This document shows, piece after piece, positions 17,014 through 32,362 of a stretch of 64,000 nt of DNA. The stretch spans positions 57,450-121,449 of the forward strand of contig NZ_BAGF01000035.1 in NCBI RefSeq assembly GCF_000308755.1, read 5' to 3'. The notes beneath the pieces are model-generated. The model searched no databases. It saw only the letters and a program-made list of their open reading frames with translations, and was not told the origin of the DNA. The position numbers and the translations under genes were made by a program. This DNA is from Nocardia pneumoniae NBRC 100136 (lineage in GTDB: Bacteria > Actinomycetota > Actinomycetes > Mycobacteriales > Mycobacteriaceae). How positions within the stretch are numbered: the stretch's first letter is position 1; every line of letters starts with the position of its first letter.

Positions 17014-17505
17014 ATGACCAATTGGAGCCGATTCACCGAAGAAGCGCCGCACATCGCCGAGATCTTCCTGCGCAGGCACCGCGCCGCGGGCAACCTCTGC
17101 ATGCTCGGCACCCTCCGTTCCGACGGATACCCGCGGATCAGCCCGGTCGAGCCGCGCATCTTCGAGGACCTCCTCGTCATCGCGGGCATGCCGGGGACGA
17201 CCAAGTTCCGCGACCTGGCCCGGGACCCGCGCTTCTGCCTGCACACCGCCACCGTCGACACGAACGTCTCCGACGGCGACGCCAAACTCTTCGGCACCGT
17301 CGTCGACCTCCCCGACCGGGCCGTGCACGCCCGCTTCGCCCAGCAGCTGTTCGACGAAACCGGCTTCGACATACGCGACCAGGAATTCGACCATTTCTAC
17401 GTCGCCGATCTCACCGGCGCCTCGACCGTGGAGGTCGTCGAGGACCACCTCGACATCACCATCTGGAAGCCCGGCGAGGGCGAGCGCGTGGTCCAGAAGC
17501 GCTGA
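17014..17505 (+). CDS. pyridoxamine 5'-phosphate oxidase-like flavin-binding protein
   Basis: A 163-residue split-barrel protein of the PNPOx-like superfamily. The segment LCMLGTLRSDGYPRISPVEPRIF near residues 28-50 is the conserved flavin-barrel strand pair, followed by AGMPGTTKFRDLARDPRFCLHTA. Members use FMN, FAD or F420 as cofactor; which applies here is unclear, and the biological substrate is unknown. It is controlled by a leaderless promoter and probably by the divergent WYL regulator. Confidence 0.82.
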   Translation: MTNWSRFTEEAPHIAEIFLRRHRAAGNLCMLGTLRSDGYPRISPVEPRIFEDLLVIAGMPGTTKFRDLARDPRFCLHTATVDTNVSDGDAKLFGTVVDLPDRAVHARFAQQLFDETGFDIRDQEFDHFYVADLTGASTVEVVEDHLDITIWKPGEGERVVQKR

Positions 17506-17615
17506 GCCGGCGGTCGCGCGTTGTCACCGGAGGGGCGCGTCGCATGGTACGCACCGCCCAGGTGCTCTATACCCTCTGGCGCACGGGGGCCGATGAAGGC
17601 CACACAGATGTGCTG

Positions 17616-18857
17616 CTATCGGCTCGACTCACTCCAGCCGCGCTCGGCGCGGCGGCGGGTGAGGAAGTCTCGTTCGGCCGCGTTCCCGGCACGGGTGATG
17701 GCGGCGTCGTAGGCGGCCACGGCGTCGGCGGTGCGTCCGAGCCGCGCCAGCAGGTCGGCGCGAATGGCGTGAAAGAGGTGGTAGCCGTCCAGTGCGAGGC
17801 CTTCCACTAGGTTCAATGCCGTTGCCGGACCGTCTACTTCGGCGACCGCCACCGCACGGTTGAGCGCGACGATCGGGCTCGGGGTGAGCGCGGCGAGCTG
17901 GTCGTAGAGCCGCAGTATCTGGGTCCAGTCGGTGGCCGCGGCGACGGGTGCGTCGGTGTGCACCGCGTTGATCGCCGCCTGCAGTTGGTACGGCCCCGGC
18001 CGGTTGCTGCGCAGACACTGCCGGACAAGGGCGTGTCCCTCGGCGATCAGATCGCGGTCCCACCGGCTGCGGTCCTGCTCCCGCAGCGGCACCAGTGACC
18101 CGTCGGCGCCGGTCCGGGCGGTTCGACGGGACTCACTCAGCAGCATCAGGGCCAGCAGCCCGGCGACCTCTGGTTCGTCCGGCATGAGCTCGTTCAGCAG
18201 GCGCCCGAGACGGATCGCCTCGGCGCACAGATCGGCGCGGACGAGGCGTGTGCCGGAGGTGGCGGTGTGTCCTTCGGTGAAGATCAGATACACGACGGCG
18301 AGCACCGCGCGCAGCCGAGCGGGCAGCTCCGCGTCGGCGGGCACACGGTAGGGGATGCGGGCGTCGCGGATCTTGCCTTTGGCGCGGACCAGCCGCTGCG
18401 CCATGGTCGATTCGGAGGTCACGAAGGCGCGGGCGATCTGCGCGGTGCTCAGGCCGCCGAGCAGTCGCAGGGTCAGCGCCACCTGCGCGGGCACCGCCAG
18501 CGCGGGATGGCAGCAGGTGAAGATCAAGCGGAGGCGATCGTCGCGCAGCGTGCTCACCACCTCGTCGGGCTCGTTCTCGGCGTGCAGCAGGGCGGCCTGC
18601 GCGTGCCGGTCCGCGCGGGACGCTTCGCGGCGCAGGCGGTCGATGGCCCGATTGCGTGCGGTGGTGATGATCCAGCCCGGCGGGCTCGGTGGGAGGCCGT
18701 CGGCGGGCCAGCGCTGGACCGCCGCGGTGAACGCGTCCTGCACCGCGTCCTCGGCGACGCCGATGTCGCCGAAGACGCGGATCAGGCTTGCCACCGCGCG
18801 CCCGTAGTGCTCGGTGAACACCGCCTCGATCACCGCGCCGGTCACGGGTGCGCCCAT
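17616..18857 (-). CDS. ECF sigma factor, ECF42 type (with DUF6596 extension)
   Basis: A 413-residue extracytoplasmic-function sigma factor. Region 2 ([35 protein letters not shown]) and region 4 ([20 protein letters not shown]) occupy the first ~180 residues; the remaining ~230 form the long C-terminal extension typical of the ECF42 group, including YLIFTEGH and [13 protein letters not shown]. Its start codon abuts the stop of a YciI/DGPF gene, the diagnostic ECF42 neighbour. There is no anti-sigma gene; in this group the extension is believed to regulate activity. Last gene of a three-gene operon. Confidence 0.92.
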   Translation of the reverse strand: MGAPVTGAVIEAVFTEHYGRAVASLIRVFGDIGVAEDAVQDAFTAAVQRWPADGLPPSPPGWIITTARNRAIDRLRREASRADRHAQAALLHAENEPDEVVSTLRDDRLRLIFTCCHPALAVPAQVALTLRLLGGLSTAQIARAFVTSESTMAQRLVRAKGKIRDARIPYRVPADAELPARLRAVLAVVYLIFTEGHTATSGTRLVRADLCAEAIRLGRLLNELMPDEPEVAGLLALMLLSESRRTARTGADGSLVPLREQDRSRWDRDLIAEGHALVRQCLRSNRPGPYQLQAAINAVHTDAPVAAATDWTQILRLYDQLAALTPSPIVALNRAVAVAEVDGPATALNLVEGLALDGYHLFHAIRADLLARLGRTADAVAAYDAAITRAGNAAERDFLTRRRAERGWSESSR

Positions 18858-19199
18858 CTACTCGTCCTGGATCGGCCGGACCTCGATGGGCAAGGTGAGG
18901 ACGGCGGTCAGCTTGCGTCCCCACGCCAGCGCCTCATCGAGATCGGCGGCTCGGATGACGGTGAATCCGCCGATGTGCTCCTTGCCCTCGATATAGGGGC
19001 CATCGGTGACGAGCATGTCGCCGTCCTTGGCGTGCAGCACGGTGGCGGTCTCGGGCGCGTGCAGACCGGCGGCGAACACCCACGCGCCCGCTGCCCGCAT
19101 CTCGGCGTTCAGCTCGCCGAGATCGCGCATGATCTCATCCAGGTTGTCCGGGACGCCCTCGCCGTCGGGCTGGTAGATGCTGAGCAAATACTGCTTCAT
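18858..19199 (-). CDS. YciI family (DGPF domain) protein
   Basis: A 113-residue YCII-related protein carrying the DGPF-type signature as VTDGPYIEGKEHIGGF near residue 65. Such proteins accompany ECF42 sigma factors across bacteria; their activity is not established. A strong ribosome site (GAGGAGGAC) precedes the start. It lies 13 bp after the DHFR-like gene and its stop directly abuts the sigma factor ATG, so the three are co-transcribed. Confidence 0.9.
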   Translation of the reverse strand: MKQYLLSIYQPDGEGVPDNLDEIMRDLGELNAEMRAAGAWVFAAGLHAPETATVLHAKDGDMLVTDGPYIEGKEHIGGFTVIRAADLDEALAWGRKLTAVLTLPIEVRPIQDE

Positions 19200-19212
19200 C
19201 GGGTCGTCCTCC

Positions 19213-19797
19213 TCATTCGCGCCGGTAGCTGGCGATGATGACGCCGGTGCTGGTCGCGACGGCGTCGGCGAACCGCAGATCGCCCAGTTCCACGCCGTCG
19301 AACAGTCGACGGCCCGAGCCGATCACCAACGGGTGGATCAGCACAACGTACTTGTCGACCAGATCCCGCCGCATCAGCGAGCGCAGTAGATCGCCGCTGC
19401 CGAGCACCACCAGGTTCCGGCCCGGCTGCCGCCGCAGCAGTTCGGGGACCGTCGTCGCCGCGTCGCCGGTGAGCCAGGTCGAGTTCTGCCAGGCCAGCGG
19501 CCCGTTCGCGGTGCGGGACGCGACGAATTTCTCGGTCTTGTCCAGCACCTCGGTGATCGGATTACCGATCTGGTGCGGCCAGTATCCGGCGAAATCCTCG
19601 TAGGTGCGTCTGCCGAACAGCAGCGCGCCGCGATGGGCTGACATATGCCTGCCCATCACCTCGGCCTGGACCGGATCGTCGTATCGGTGCGCCCAGCCCC
19701 CATAAGCGAATCCGTCTCTGGTGTCCTCGTCGGCACGCCCCGGGGCCTGCATGACGCCGTCCAGGGTCAGGTGTTCCACCGCGATGATCTTGCTCAT
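19213..19797 (-). CDS. dihydrofolate reductase/RibD C-terminal-like reductase
   Basis: A 194-residue protein with the DHFR/RibD-C fold: an N-terminal strand MSKIIAVEHLTLDGVMQAPG, the segment ALLFGRRTYEDFAGYW near residue 60 and the NADPH-site glycine motif LVVLGSGDLLRSLMR near 130. It is probably an NADPH reductase of unknown substrate, not the housekeeping DHFR. GGAAGGAG precedes the ATG. First gene of the ECF42 operon. Confidence 0.88.
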   Translation of the reverse strand: MSKIIAVEHLTLDGVMQAPGRADEDTRDGFAYGGWAHRYDDPVQAEVMGRHMSAHRGALLFGRRTYEDFAGYWPHQIGNPITEVLDKTEKFVASRTANGPLAWQNSTWLTGDAATTVPELLRRQPGRNLVVLGSGDLLRSLMRRDLVDKYVVLIHPLVIGSGRRLFDGVELGDLRFADAVATSTGVIIASYRRE

Positions 19798-19929
19798 GTC
19801 CGCTCCTTCCGCGGCCGGGTCGGCACCGGCCTCATCCTCTACACGAACGGACCCGCGGCGAATCGACAGTGACCGCGCGATTTCTCCGCCTAGCGGACGG
19901 ATCCCTCTGGAGCGGACGAAGGAGTTCCC

Positions 19930-20736
19930 CTACTGAGCGGGCAGGAGGCGCTGGATGTCGGGATAGGTCAGGATGCCGGATGGCAGGGGCGTGTCGTGTA
20001 GCACGGCGCGCGCGACGTCCACGGCGGCTGACAGCGCCGCACGGTAGAGCAGGGAGCCGGTGCTGACCCGGCGCACGCCGAGTTCGGCCAGCGTCGCGAT
20101 GGTGGGGCCGACGGCGGCGTACAGGATGTTCACCGGCAGATCGGTCGTTGTGACGATCCGTTCGATCCCCGCTCGGTCGGTCAGGCCGGGAACGAAGATG
20201 CCGTCGGCTCCGGCCGCGGTGTAGCGCTGAACGCGGTCGTGTGTGGAGCCGTGGTCGAGGCTCAGCCAGTAGGTGTCGACGCGGGCGTTGATGAACAGCT
20301 CCGGCGTGCGGTCCTTGATCGCGGCGATGAGCTCGGCTTGGTCGCCGGGTGCGGCGAGGGCGTTTCCCGCGCGGCCGTCTTCGAGGTTCACGCCCGCGAT
20401 CCCGCACGCCGCGAGCTGCTCGACGAAATCCGCCACTGCGCTAGGTCTTTCGTCGAATCCGCCTTCGATGTCGACGGTCACCGGCACCGGCAGCCGCGCC
20501 AGCCGCTGGGCGATGGCGAGCGTTTCGCGCTTGGTGATGCCCGCGCCGTCGGCGAGCCCGGCAGCGGCGGCGACCCCGAGACTGGTCGTGCCGATCGCCG
20601 GGAATCCCTCTACCGCGAGCAGGGCGGCCGAGGCGAAATCCCAGGCGTTCGGCAGCACCAAGGGCTGCTCCCGGTAGTGCAGATCGCGAAAGATCTCGAA
20701 CTTGGTCGTCGGGGCCGGCGCGGCAGGCGAAGTCAT
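19930..20736 (-). CDS. isocitrate lyase/PEP mutase family protein
   Basis: A 268-residue TIM-barrel protein of the PEP phosphonomutase/isocitrate lyase superfamily. LVLPNAWDFASAALL and GTTSLGVAAAAGLADG lie near the N-terminus, the metal-site segment PVTVDIEGGF near residue 88, and GIAGVNLEDG near 117. It lacks the KKCGH motif of true isocitrate lyase, so a C-C lyase or phosphonomutase-like reaction is more likely. It is divergent from the ArsR-like regulator, with 40 bp between starts, which probably controls it. Confidence 0.88.
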   Translation of the reverse strand: MTSPAAPAPTTKFEIFRDLHYREQPLVLPNAWDFASAALLAVEGFPAIGTTSLGVAAAAGLADGAGITKRETLAIAQRLARLPVPVTVDIEGGFDERPSAVADFVEQLAACGIAGVNLEDGRAGNALAAPGDQAELIAAIKDRTPELFINARVDTYWLSLDHGSTHDRVQRYTAAGADGIFVPGLTDRAGIERIVTTTDLPVNILYAAVGPTIATLAELGVRRVSTGSLLYRAALSAAVDVARAVLHDTPLPSGILTYPDIQRLLPAQ

Positions 20737-20776
20737 GTGGTGACCGTAGGCGCGAGACGCTTCGGCATCGACCGAA

Positions 20777-21508
20777 ATGACGGGGCGCGATCATGGTGTG
20801 GTGCCGACCAGAGGAGCCGAACTCGCGGGCTTGGCCGCGCTGCTCGCCGACCGTACCCGCGCCGATATCTGCCTCGCCCTGTTGGACGGGCGGGCCTGGA
20901 CCGCGGGCGAGCTCGCACGCCGCAGCGGCGTCGCGCCGTCCACCGCCACCGAGCATCTCAACCGCTTGCTGAGCGGTGGGCTGCTGGTCGAACACCGCCA
21001 AGGCCGCCACCGGTACGTCCAGCTGGCTGGACCTCAGGTGGCGGAGCTGCTCGAAGGCATGGTCGCCCACCTGGATCTACCCCGTCCCGCCGTGACCGGA
21101 CTGCGGGCCGCCACCGTCGCCGCGGCGCTGGTCCGCGGACGCACCTGCTACGACCATCTCGCGGGCCGTCTCGGTGTGGCGGTGACCGACGCGATGATCG
21201 CGCGCGGCCTGCTCGACAGCGAAGGTGGTTTCGCACTCACGGCATCGGGCCGGAGCTGGCTCGCCGATCCGATGGGTATCGAACCCGCTGCGCTGCTGAC
21301 TACGCGGCGGGCTATCGCGCGCCCCTGCCTCGACTGGACCGAACGACGCATCCACCTCGGCGGCTCGGCGGGCGCGCAGCTGTACCGGAGGCTGCGGGAG
21401 TTGGCGTGGATCGAGCGGGTCGGCACCGGACGCGCCGTGCGCGCAACGCCACGGGGTGAAGCCGGGCTGGCGGAAGCGCTCGGTATCGAACCGGTGGCGC
21501 TGCGCTGA
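20777..21508 (+). CDS. ArsR-type winged-helix regulator
   Basis: A 243-residue regulator with an N-terminal ArsR winged helix (LAALLADRTRADICLALLDGR, ELARRSGVAPSTATEHLNRL) and a C-terminal half resembling a second winged helix (RLRELAWIERVGTGRAVRAT). It has no cysteine metal site, so metal sensing is unlikely. The start is uncertain: ATG 20777, GTG 20798 and GTG 20801 are all possible. Divergent from the PEP-mutase-like gene and followed by a hairpin at 21590. Confidence 0.85.
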   Translation: MTGRDHGVVPTRGAELAGLAALLADRTRADICLALLDGRAWTAGELARRSGVAPSTATEHLNRLLSGGLLVEHRQGRHRYVQLAGPQVAELLEGMVAHLDLPRPAVTGLRAATVAAALVRGRTCYDHLAGRLGVAVTDAMIARGLLDSEGGFALTASGRSWLADPMGIEPAALLTTRRAIARPCLDWTERRIHLGGSAGAQLYRRLRELAWIERVGTGRAVRATPRGEAGLAEALGIEPVALR

Positions 21509-21589
21509 ATCGTCGGTGCCCAATGGACCAAGCGCACGGGCGAGCCGGTTCGACGAGCCGGAGACCTCCCTGACAGTGCGCTGGAGCGC

Positions 21590-21610
21590 CGCGAAGGCAG
21601 CGCCTTCGCG
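21590..21610 (+). terminator. hairpin after the ArsR-like gene
   Basis: Perfect 9-bp inverted repeat CGCGAAGGC-AGC-GCCTTCGCG, 80 bp after the stop and upstream of the arginine promoter. No T-tract follows, as is common in actinobacteria. Confidence 0.5.
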
Positions 21611-21710
21611 ATCGAACGGGCTGGCGCCGCGCGTACGGTTGCTTGTGCGGTTTGCGTACTTCCCGGCCGGGTAACACCCTGCCCGTGACCGAGCCGGGCA
21701 ACCCAGGCTG

Positions 21711-24013
<2,303 letters not shown>

Positions 24014-24017
<4 letters not shown>

Positions 24018-24933
24018 GTCAGGTGTTGCACACGCTGTCCGCGCTGGACAAAGCGCACGTTCTGGCCGATGCCCTGCCGTGGTTGCAGAAGTTCCGGGAC
24101 AAGATCGTCGTCGTCAAATACGGCGGCAACGCCATGATCGACGACAACCTCAAGCAGGCCTTCGCCGCCGACATGGCCTTCCTGCGCACGGTCGGCGTGC
24201 ACCCGGTGGTGGTGCACGGCGGCGGCCCGCAGATCAGCGCGATGCTGAAGAAGCTGGGTCTGCACGGCGAATTCCGCGGCGGCTTCCGGGTGACCACGCC
24301 CGAGGTGATGGACGTGGTGCGGATGGTGCTGTTCGGTCAGGTCGGCCGCGAGCTGGTCGGCCTGATCAACGCGCACGGCCCGTACGCGGTCGGTACCTCC
24401 GGTGAGGACGCCGGGCTGTTCACCGCGACCCGCCGCACCGTCGAGGTGGACGGCGAGCCGACCGACATCGGCCTGGTCGGCGACGTCACCGAGGTGAACC
24501 CGGACGCCGTGCTCGACCTCATCGGCGCAGGCCGCATCCCGGTCGTGTCGACCATCGCGCCGGACGCCGACGGCGTGGTGCACAACATCAACGCCGACAC
24601 CGCCGCCGCCGCGCTCGCCGAGGGCATCGGTGCCGAGAAACTGGTGGTCCTCACCGACGTCGAGGGCCTGTACACGAACTGGCCGGATCGGTCGTCGCTC
24701 ACCACGCACATCGACACGGACGCGCTGGCCGAGTTGCTCCCCGGGCTCGATGCGGGCATGGTGCCCAAGATGGAAGCCTGCCTGCGCGCCGTGCGAGCGG
24801 GAGTGCCGTCCGCGCATGTGATCGACGGACGGGTCCCGCACGCGGTGCTGCTGGAACTGTTCACCGGAGAAGGAATCGGAACGATGGTGACGCCCACCCC
24901 CGAAGGGCCGGGCTCGCTGGACGGAACGAAACA

Positions 24934-24937
<4 letters not shown>
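24014..24937 (+). CDS. argB: acetylglutamate kinase
   Basis: A 307-residue amino-acid kinase that phosphorylates N-acetylglutamate, usually the arginine-inhibited step. Motifs are [11 protein letters not shown] near residue 32, VVHGGGPQI near 68 and [17 protein letters not shown] near 195. The N-terminal helix ([17 protein letters not shown]) is the extension of arginine-sensitive hexameric enzymes, so feedback inhibition is likely. It overlaps argJ and argD by 4 bp each (ATGA). Confidence 0.96.
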
Positions 24938-27077
<2,140 letters not shown>

Positions 27078-27163
27078 GCGAAGGCGGGCGAAGCGCCGGG
27101 AGTGTTCGCGCACATCGCGTCGAGCGGGACGGCGTCAGCGAGCGCCGACGCCTGCGCCGAGAA

Positions 27164-27253
27164 GGCGCTGTCGTGAGCGAGCGTCGGGCAGTGCGCCAAG
27201 GGCACAGCGGACGCACGACGAACCCGCTTGCCGGGGAGGCGCTGTCGTGAGCG
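27164..27253 (+). repeat. direct repeat of the argR start region
   Basis: The 16-mer GGCGCTGTCGTGAGCG occurs at 27164-27179 and 27238-27253, 74 bp apart; the second copy contains the argR ribosome site and GTG. Flanks are partly similar (CGCCGAGAA versus TGCCGGGGA before it), so this looks like a decayed duplicate of the argR 5' end. The upstream copy leads into no open frame. Confidence 0.55.
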
Positions 27254-27762
27254 TCTCGCAGTCGGAATCAGGCAGGACCGGTCCGGCGATCGCACGCACC
27301 CGCGCCGGGCGGCAGTCGCGCATCGTCGAGCTGCTGTCCGCGCACGCGGTGCGCAGCCAGACCGAACTGGCGGCGCTGCTCGCGGCCGAAGGCATCGAGA
27401 CCACCCAGGCGACGTTGTCCCGGGACCTGGACGAACTGGGCGCGGTGAAGCTGCGCGCCGCCGACGGCGGGGCGGGCGTCTACGTGGTGCCCGAGGACGG
27501 CAGCCCGGTCCGCGGCGTCACCGGCGGCACCGACCGGTTGTCCAAGCTGCTCGGCGACCTCCTGGTCTCCACCGACGCCAGCGGCAACATCGCGGTGCTG
27601 CGGACGCCGCCCGGCGCCGCGCACTTCCTGGCCAGCGCGCTCGATCGCGCCGCCCTGCCCTACATCGTCGGCACCATCGCGGGCGACGACACCATCGCCG
27701 TCATCGCGCGCGAGCCGCTGACCGGCGCGGAGGTCGCCGCGAAGATCGAAGAACTCGCGTGA
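27247..27762 (+). CDS. argR: arginine repressor
   Basis: A 171-residue ArgR with an N-terminal winged helix ([40 protein letters not shown]) and a C-terminal hexamerisation and arginine-binding domain ([18 protein letters not shown]). Arginine-bound hexamers should bind the two ARG boxes at 21711 and 27963. A GGGGAGG ribosome site precedes the GTG. The position between argF and argG matches mycobacteria. Confidence 0.96.
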   Translation: MSVSQSESGRTGPAIARTRAGRQSRIVELLSAHAVRSQTELAALLAAEGIETTQATLSRDLDELGAVKLRAADGGAGVYVVPEDGSPVRGVTGGTDRLSKLLGDLLVSTDASGNIAVLRTPPGAAHFLASALDRAALPYIVGTIAGDDTIAVIAREPLTGAEVAAKIEELA

Positions 27763-27962
27763 GCGCTCCGCGCTTGTCCGGCCGCGCCGGGTCTATGGGC
27801 CGTCGCGTTCACGCGAGGGATATCGGCCCCGTCGGTTGATGTCCGCCGCTTCGGCCCTGGCTGAGGCCCTTGGGAATCCCGCTTGCGAGCGCGGAGGGCG
27901 CTGGCTGTGCGAGGGTGTATGCGTGCCTGTTGTCCCAGCGTAGGGACGACACCACCCGGTTG

Positions 27963-27993
27963 TGAATGAGCTTGCATCATCATGCATAATCAT
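27963..27993. promoter_or_regulatory. ARG box (ArgR operator) upstream of argG
   Basis: A 31-bp element starting TGAATGAGCTTGCA and ending TCATGCATAATCAT, almost identical to the argC box. CATAAT inside it can again serve as -10, giving a 5' leader of about 80 nt before the argG ATG at 28077. It lies in the 314-bp argR-argG gap, which otherwise shows no gene. Confidence 0.85.
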
Positions 27994-28076
27994 TTGCAGG
28001 ACGGTGCGGGCCGCTGTGGCGGGAAGCCGGTCCGTACTACACAGACGAGCACCGAAACATCGAGGAGCACACAGAC

Positions 28077-29279
28077 ATGTCCGAGCGCGTCGTACTCGCC
28101 TACTCCGGTGGGCTGGATACCTCCGTCGCGATCAGCTGGATCGGCAAGGAGACCGGCGCCGAGGTGGTGGCCGTCGCCATCGACCTGGGCCAGGGTGGCG
28201 AGGACATGAACGTGGTGCGCCAGCGCGCGCTGGACTGCGGCGCCGTCGAGGCGATCGTGATCGACGCCCGCGACGAGTTCGCCGACGAGTACTGCCTGCC
28301 CACCATCCAGGCCAACGCGCTGTACATGGGCCAGTACCCGCTGGTGTCCGCCATCAGCCGCCCGCTCATCGTCAAGCACCTGGTCGAGGCCGCCAAGTTC
28401 CACGGTGCGAGCACGGTCGCGCACGGCTGCACCGGCAAGGGCAACGACCAGGTCCGCTTCGAGGTCGGCATCGGCGCGCTCGCGCCCGACCTGAACGTGA
28501 TCGCCCCGGTCCGCGACTACGCGTGGACCAGGGAGAAGGCCATCGCGTTCGCCGAGGAGAACGCGCTGCCGATCAACGTCACCAAGAAGTCGCCGTTCTC
28601 CATCGACCAGAACGTCTGGGGCCGCGCGGTGGAGACCGGCTTCCTCGAGGACCTGTGGAACGCCCCGACCAAGGACGTCTACGACTACACCTCCGACCCG
28701 ACCGTCCACTTCGAGGCGCCGGACGAGCTGATCATCAGCTTCGAGCGCGGCGTTCCGGTGGCCATCGACGGCCGCCAGGTCAGCGTGCTGGAGGCGATCG
28801 TCGAGCTCAACCACCGCGCGGGCCGCCAGGGCGTGGGCCGGTTGGACATGGTCGAGGACCGCCTGGTCGGCATCAAGAGCCGCGAGATCTACGAGGCGCC
28901 CGGCGCGATCGCGCTGATCACCGCGCACCAGGCGCTGGAGAACGTCACCATCGAACGCGAACTGGGCCGCTACAAGCGGCAGGTCGAGCAGCGCTGGGGC
29001 GAGCTGGCCTACGACGGTCTGTGGTTCTCCCCGCTCAAGCGGGCGCTGGACGCTTTCATCGGCGACACCCAGCAGCACGTCTCCGGCGACATCCGGATGG
29101 TCCTGCACGGCGGCTCCGCGGTGGTCAACGGCCGCCGCTCCGAGCAGTCGCTCTACGACTTCAACCTGGCCACCTACGACGAGGGCGACACCTTCGACCA
29201 GTCGCTGGCCAAGGGCTTCGTGCAGATCCACGGTCTGTCCTCCAAGGTCGCCGCCCGCCGCGACCTGAACCAGAAGTAA
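28077..29279 (+). CDS. argG: argininosuccinate synthase
   Basis: A 400-residue ATP-dependent ligase joining citrulline and aspartate. The PP-loop motif [14 protein letters not shown] is at residues 7-20, the aspartate/citrulline segment [15 protein letters not shown] near 115 and the C-terminal [19 protein letters not shown] is typical. Expressed from its own ArgR-controlled promoter, with a GAGGAG ribosome site before the ATG, and followed 6 bp later by argH. Confidence 0.97.
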   Translation: MSERVVLAYSGGLDTSVAISWIGKETGAEVVAVAIDLGQGGEDMNVVRQRALDCGAVEAIVIDARDEFADEYCLPTIQANALYMGQYPLVSAISRPLIVKHLVEAAKFHGASTVAHGCTGKGNDQVRFEVGIGALAPDLNVIAPVRDYAWTREKAIAFAEENALPINVTKKSPFSIDQNVWGRAVETGFLEDLWNAPTKDVYDYTSDPTVHFEAPDELIISFERGVPVAIDGRQVSVLEAIVELNHRAGRQGVGRLDMVEDRLVGIKSREIYEAPGAIALITAHQALENVTIERELGRYKRQVEQRWGELAYDGLWFSPLKRALDAFIGDTQQHVSGDIRMVLHGGSAVVNGRRSEQSLYDFNLATYDEGDTFDQSLAKGFVQIHGLSSKVAARRDLNQK

Positions 29280-30701
<1,422 letters not shown>

Positions 30702-30724
30702 GGACCCCGTCATCCCGCCATGAG

Positions 30725-30800
30725 CTCTCCGCCGAGAAGTTCGGGCACCGCGCGAGACGGTGATATTCGGCCGGTGCTCAACTGCCGCTGGTTTCTCGGC
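30725..30800 (-). repeat. decayed copy of the 3' end of the P450 gene
   Basis: In the 282-bp gap after argH, 30752-30791 (GCGAGACGGTGATATTCGGC onward, ending CGCTGG) resembles 30981-31024 of the P450 3' end (GCGACGATGGTGATGTCGGC onward, ending CGCTGG). The minus-strand translation keeps an ITV-like end matching the gene's ITIV. Divergence is larger than in the 8595 and 13250 repeats. Confidence 0.45.
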
Positions 30801-30977
30801 CGAGTCTGCCCTACCCGGCATCGACCCCGTGCACGTCTATCTGTCCTGCAGCCGCAGCTCGAGGAGGTCCGCCCGGCGGGGTCCGGCACGGAAGCCCGGC
30901 TGGGCTGACCGCGTGCTCGGCGCGGCTCGGTTCGTCGTGCAACCGTCCGCGGAGATGTTCGATTGCGGCGAGTTGGT

Positions 30978-32237
30978 CTACGCGACGATGGTGATGTCGG
31001 CCCCGCTGAACAGCAGGTCGCTGGGACGCTGGGCCCCCGCGTCCGGCACGAGCTCGGCCCCCGGCGCCACCTCGTGTAGCTGCCGGAGGAATACTTCGAC
31101 GGCCAGCGTGGCCATACTTTTGCCCGGACAGACATGCCTGCCGAATCCGAAGGTCAACGGCAGCTTGCCGGTTCCGTGCAGGTCCAGGCAGCCCGGGAAC
31201 GCCTCCGGATCGCGGTTGGCGGCGGCGAACAGCACCAGCACTCCTCCTGCGGGCAGCCGGGTGCCGCTGGCCAGCACGACCGGCGTCCTGGCTCGGCGTT
31301 TCCACGCGACCAGGCCGGGATCGAGCTGGAGGATCTTCGCGGCCACCCGGGCGCAGCCTGCCGGGTCGTCGAGCAGATTCCACCACGTCCGCGCCGGGTC
31401 GTCTAGCAACCGCTGCAGGCCTTGCTGGATGCTGCCGCTTACTGTGTGCACCCCGGCGGCGAGCGAATTCGCCATGGCCGACACCGCGATCCGATGGGAG
31501 AGCCCGGCGTCGCGGAGCCTGCGCGCGAAACCGATCGCCTCGCTGCCGCGACCCGCTCGCACGGCTTTGCCGCTCACGGTGAACAACCAGCCGAGCGCGC
31601 CCACCGCGTCGGCCAGTTCGCGTCCGCGCATCGCGCGACCCAGCAGACCCGATTGCGCGCCGCTCCACGCGGCTACGTGCGGCCAGTCCGATGCGGGCAG
31701 GCCGACGGCCGCGCCCACCGTCCGCGCGGCGTACGCGATCGACAACGCCGTGATGTCGAGCGGCGATCCGGATCGATGGCCCGTTTCGCGCAGCGCGTCG
31801 TGAAAATGCTCGGCCATGTCCGCGGCCCGGCGCGGCCGGTCCGCGGCGGAAATCGTGAAGTGTCCGGACGGACCGGCCATGGTGTTCCACACCCGCTTGT
31901 GCAGCCGGTCGTCGGTCAGGTTGGCCGTCGCCTTGGCGGGTGGCGGAACCAGATGCCGCACGAAATGCGGGATCGCTCGCGGCGTCGTCGCGATGCGCGG
32001 GTAACCCACCAGGGGGTCCAGCGAATTCGCGTTGGAGATGCCGGGTGTCGTCGCGTCCAGTACCTCGCGCACGTCGGCGTACTTCCAGATCATGTGTAGC
32101 CCGGAGGGGTGCCGATAGGTCGGCTCCGGCCATTCGTGCAGTCGGCGATATCGTTCGTCGCGTTCGGCGTACGACATCTCATTGCAGGTCAGCTTGTCGA
32201 ACGGAAATTCCGTCGCCGCGACGATCGGCTCGAGCAC
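30978..32237 (-). CDS. cytochrome P450 lacking the usual ExxR motif
   Basis: A P450 of about 420 residues. The haem loop FGFGRHVCPGKSMA is canonical with the cysteine in place. The K-helix, normally ExxR, reads KILQ (context VAAKILQLDPGLVAW). The I-helix, normally AGxD/ET, reads AAGVHTVS with His at the acid position. Both suggest altered O-O bond chemistry or a non-monooxygenase role. The start is unresolved: GTG 32237 and ATG 32177 are possible, yet protein-like sequence (LEKDRSAFFAAHPYDH) continues upstream to near 32290 without a start codon short of the divergent SMR gene. No ferredoxin gene is adjacent. Confidence 0.75.
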   Translation of the reverse strand: MLEPIVAATEFPFDKLTCNEMSYAERDERYRRLHEWPEPTYRHPSGLHMIWKYADVREVLDATTPGISNANSLDPLVGYPRIATTPRAIPHFVRHLVPPPAKATANLTDDRLHKRVWNTMAGPSGHFTISAADRPRRAADMAEHFHDALRETGHRSGSPLDITALSIAYAARTVGAAVGLPASDWPHVAAWSGAQSGLLGRAMRGRELADAVGALGWLFTVSGKAVRAGRGSEAIGFARRLRDAGLSHRIAVSAMANSLAAGVHTVSGSIQQGLQRLLDDPARTWWNLLDDPAGCARVAAKILQLDPGLVAWKRRARTPVVLASGTRLPAGGVLVLFAAANRDPEAFPGCLDLHGTGKLPLTFGFGRHVCPGKSMATLAVEVFLRQLHEVAPGAELVPDAGAQRPSDLLFSGADITIVA

Positions 32238-32350
32238 GACGTGATCGTAGGGATGCGCGGCGAAGAATGCCGACCGGTCTTTCTCGAGGGTGGGAAGCGT
32301 CGGTCGGGTCGACTTCGCGATCGAACCGGCCCGCGGCCCGCGCCCCTGGC

Positions 32351-32356
32351 TACGCT
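32351..32356 (+). promoter_or_regulatory. -10 box of the SMR gene
   Basis: TACGCT, 6 nt before the ATG at 32363; leaderless layout with no ribosome site. Confidence 0.5.
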
Positions 32357-32362
32357 GCGGCA

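Noticed and set aside
19930..20736. Isocitrate lyase (aceA)
   Set aside because: Too short (268 residues) and without the KKCGH motif; better placed among PEP-mutase-like lyases.
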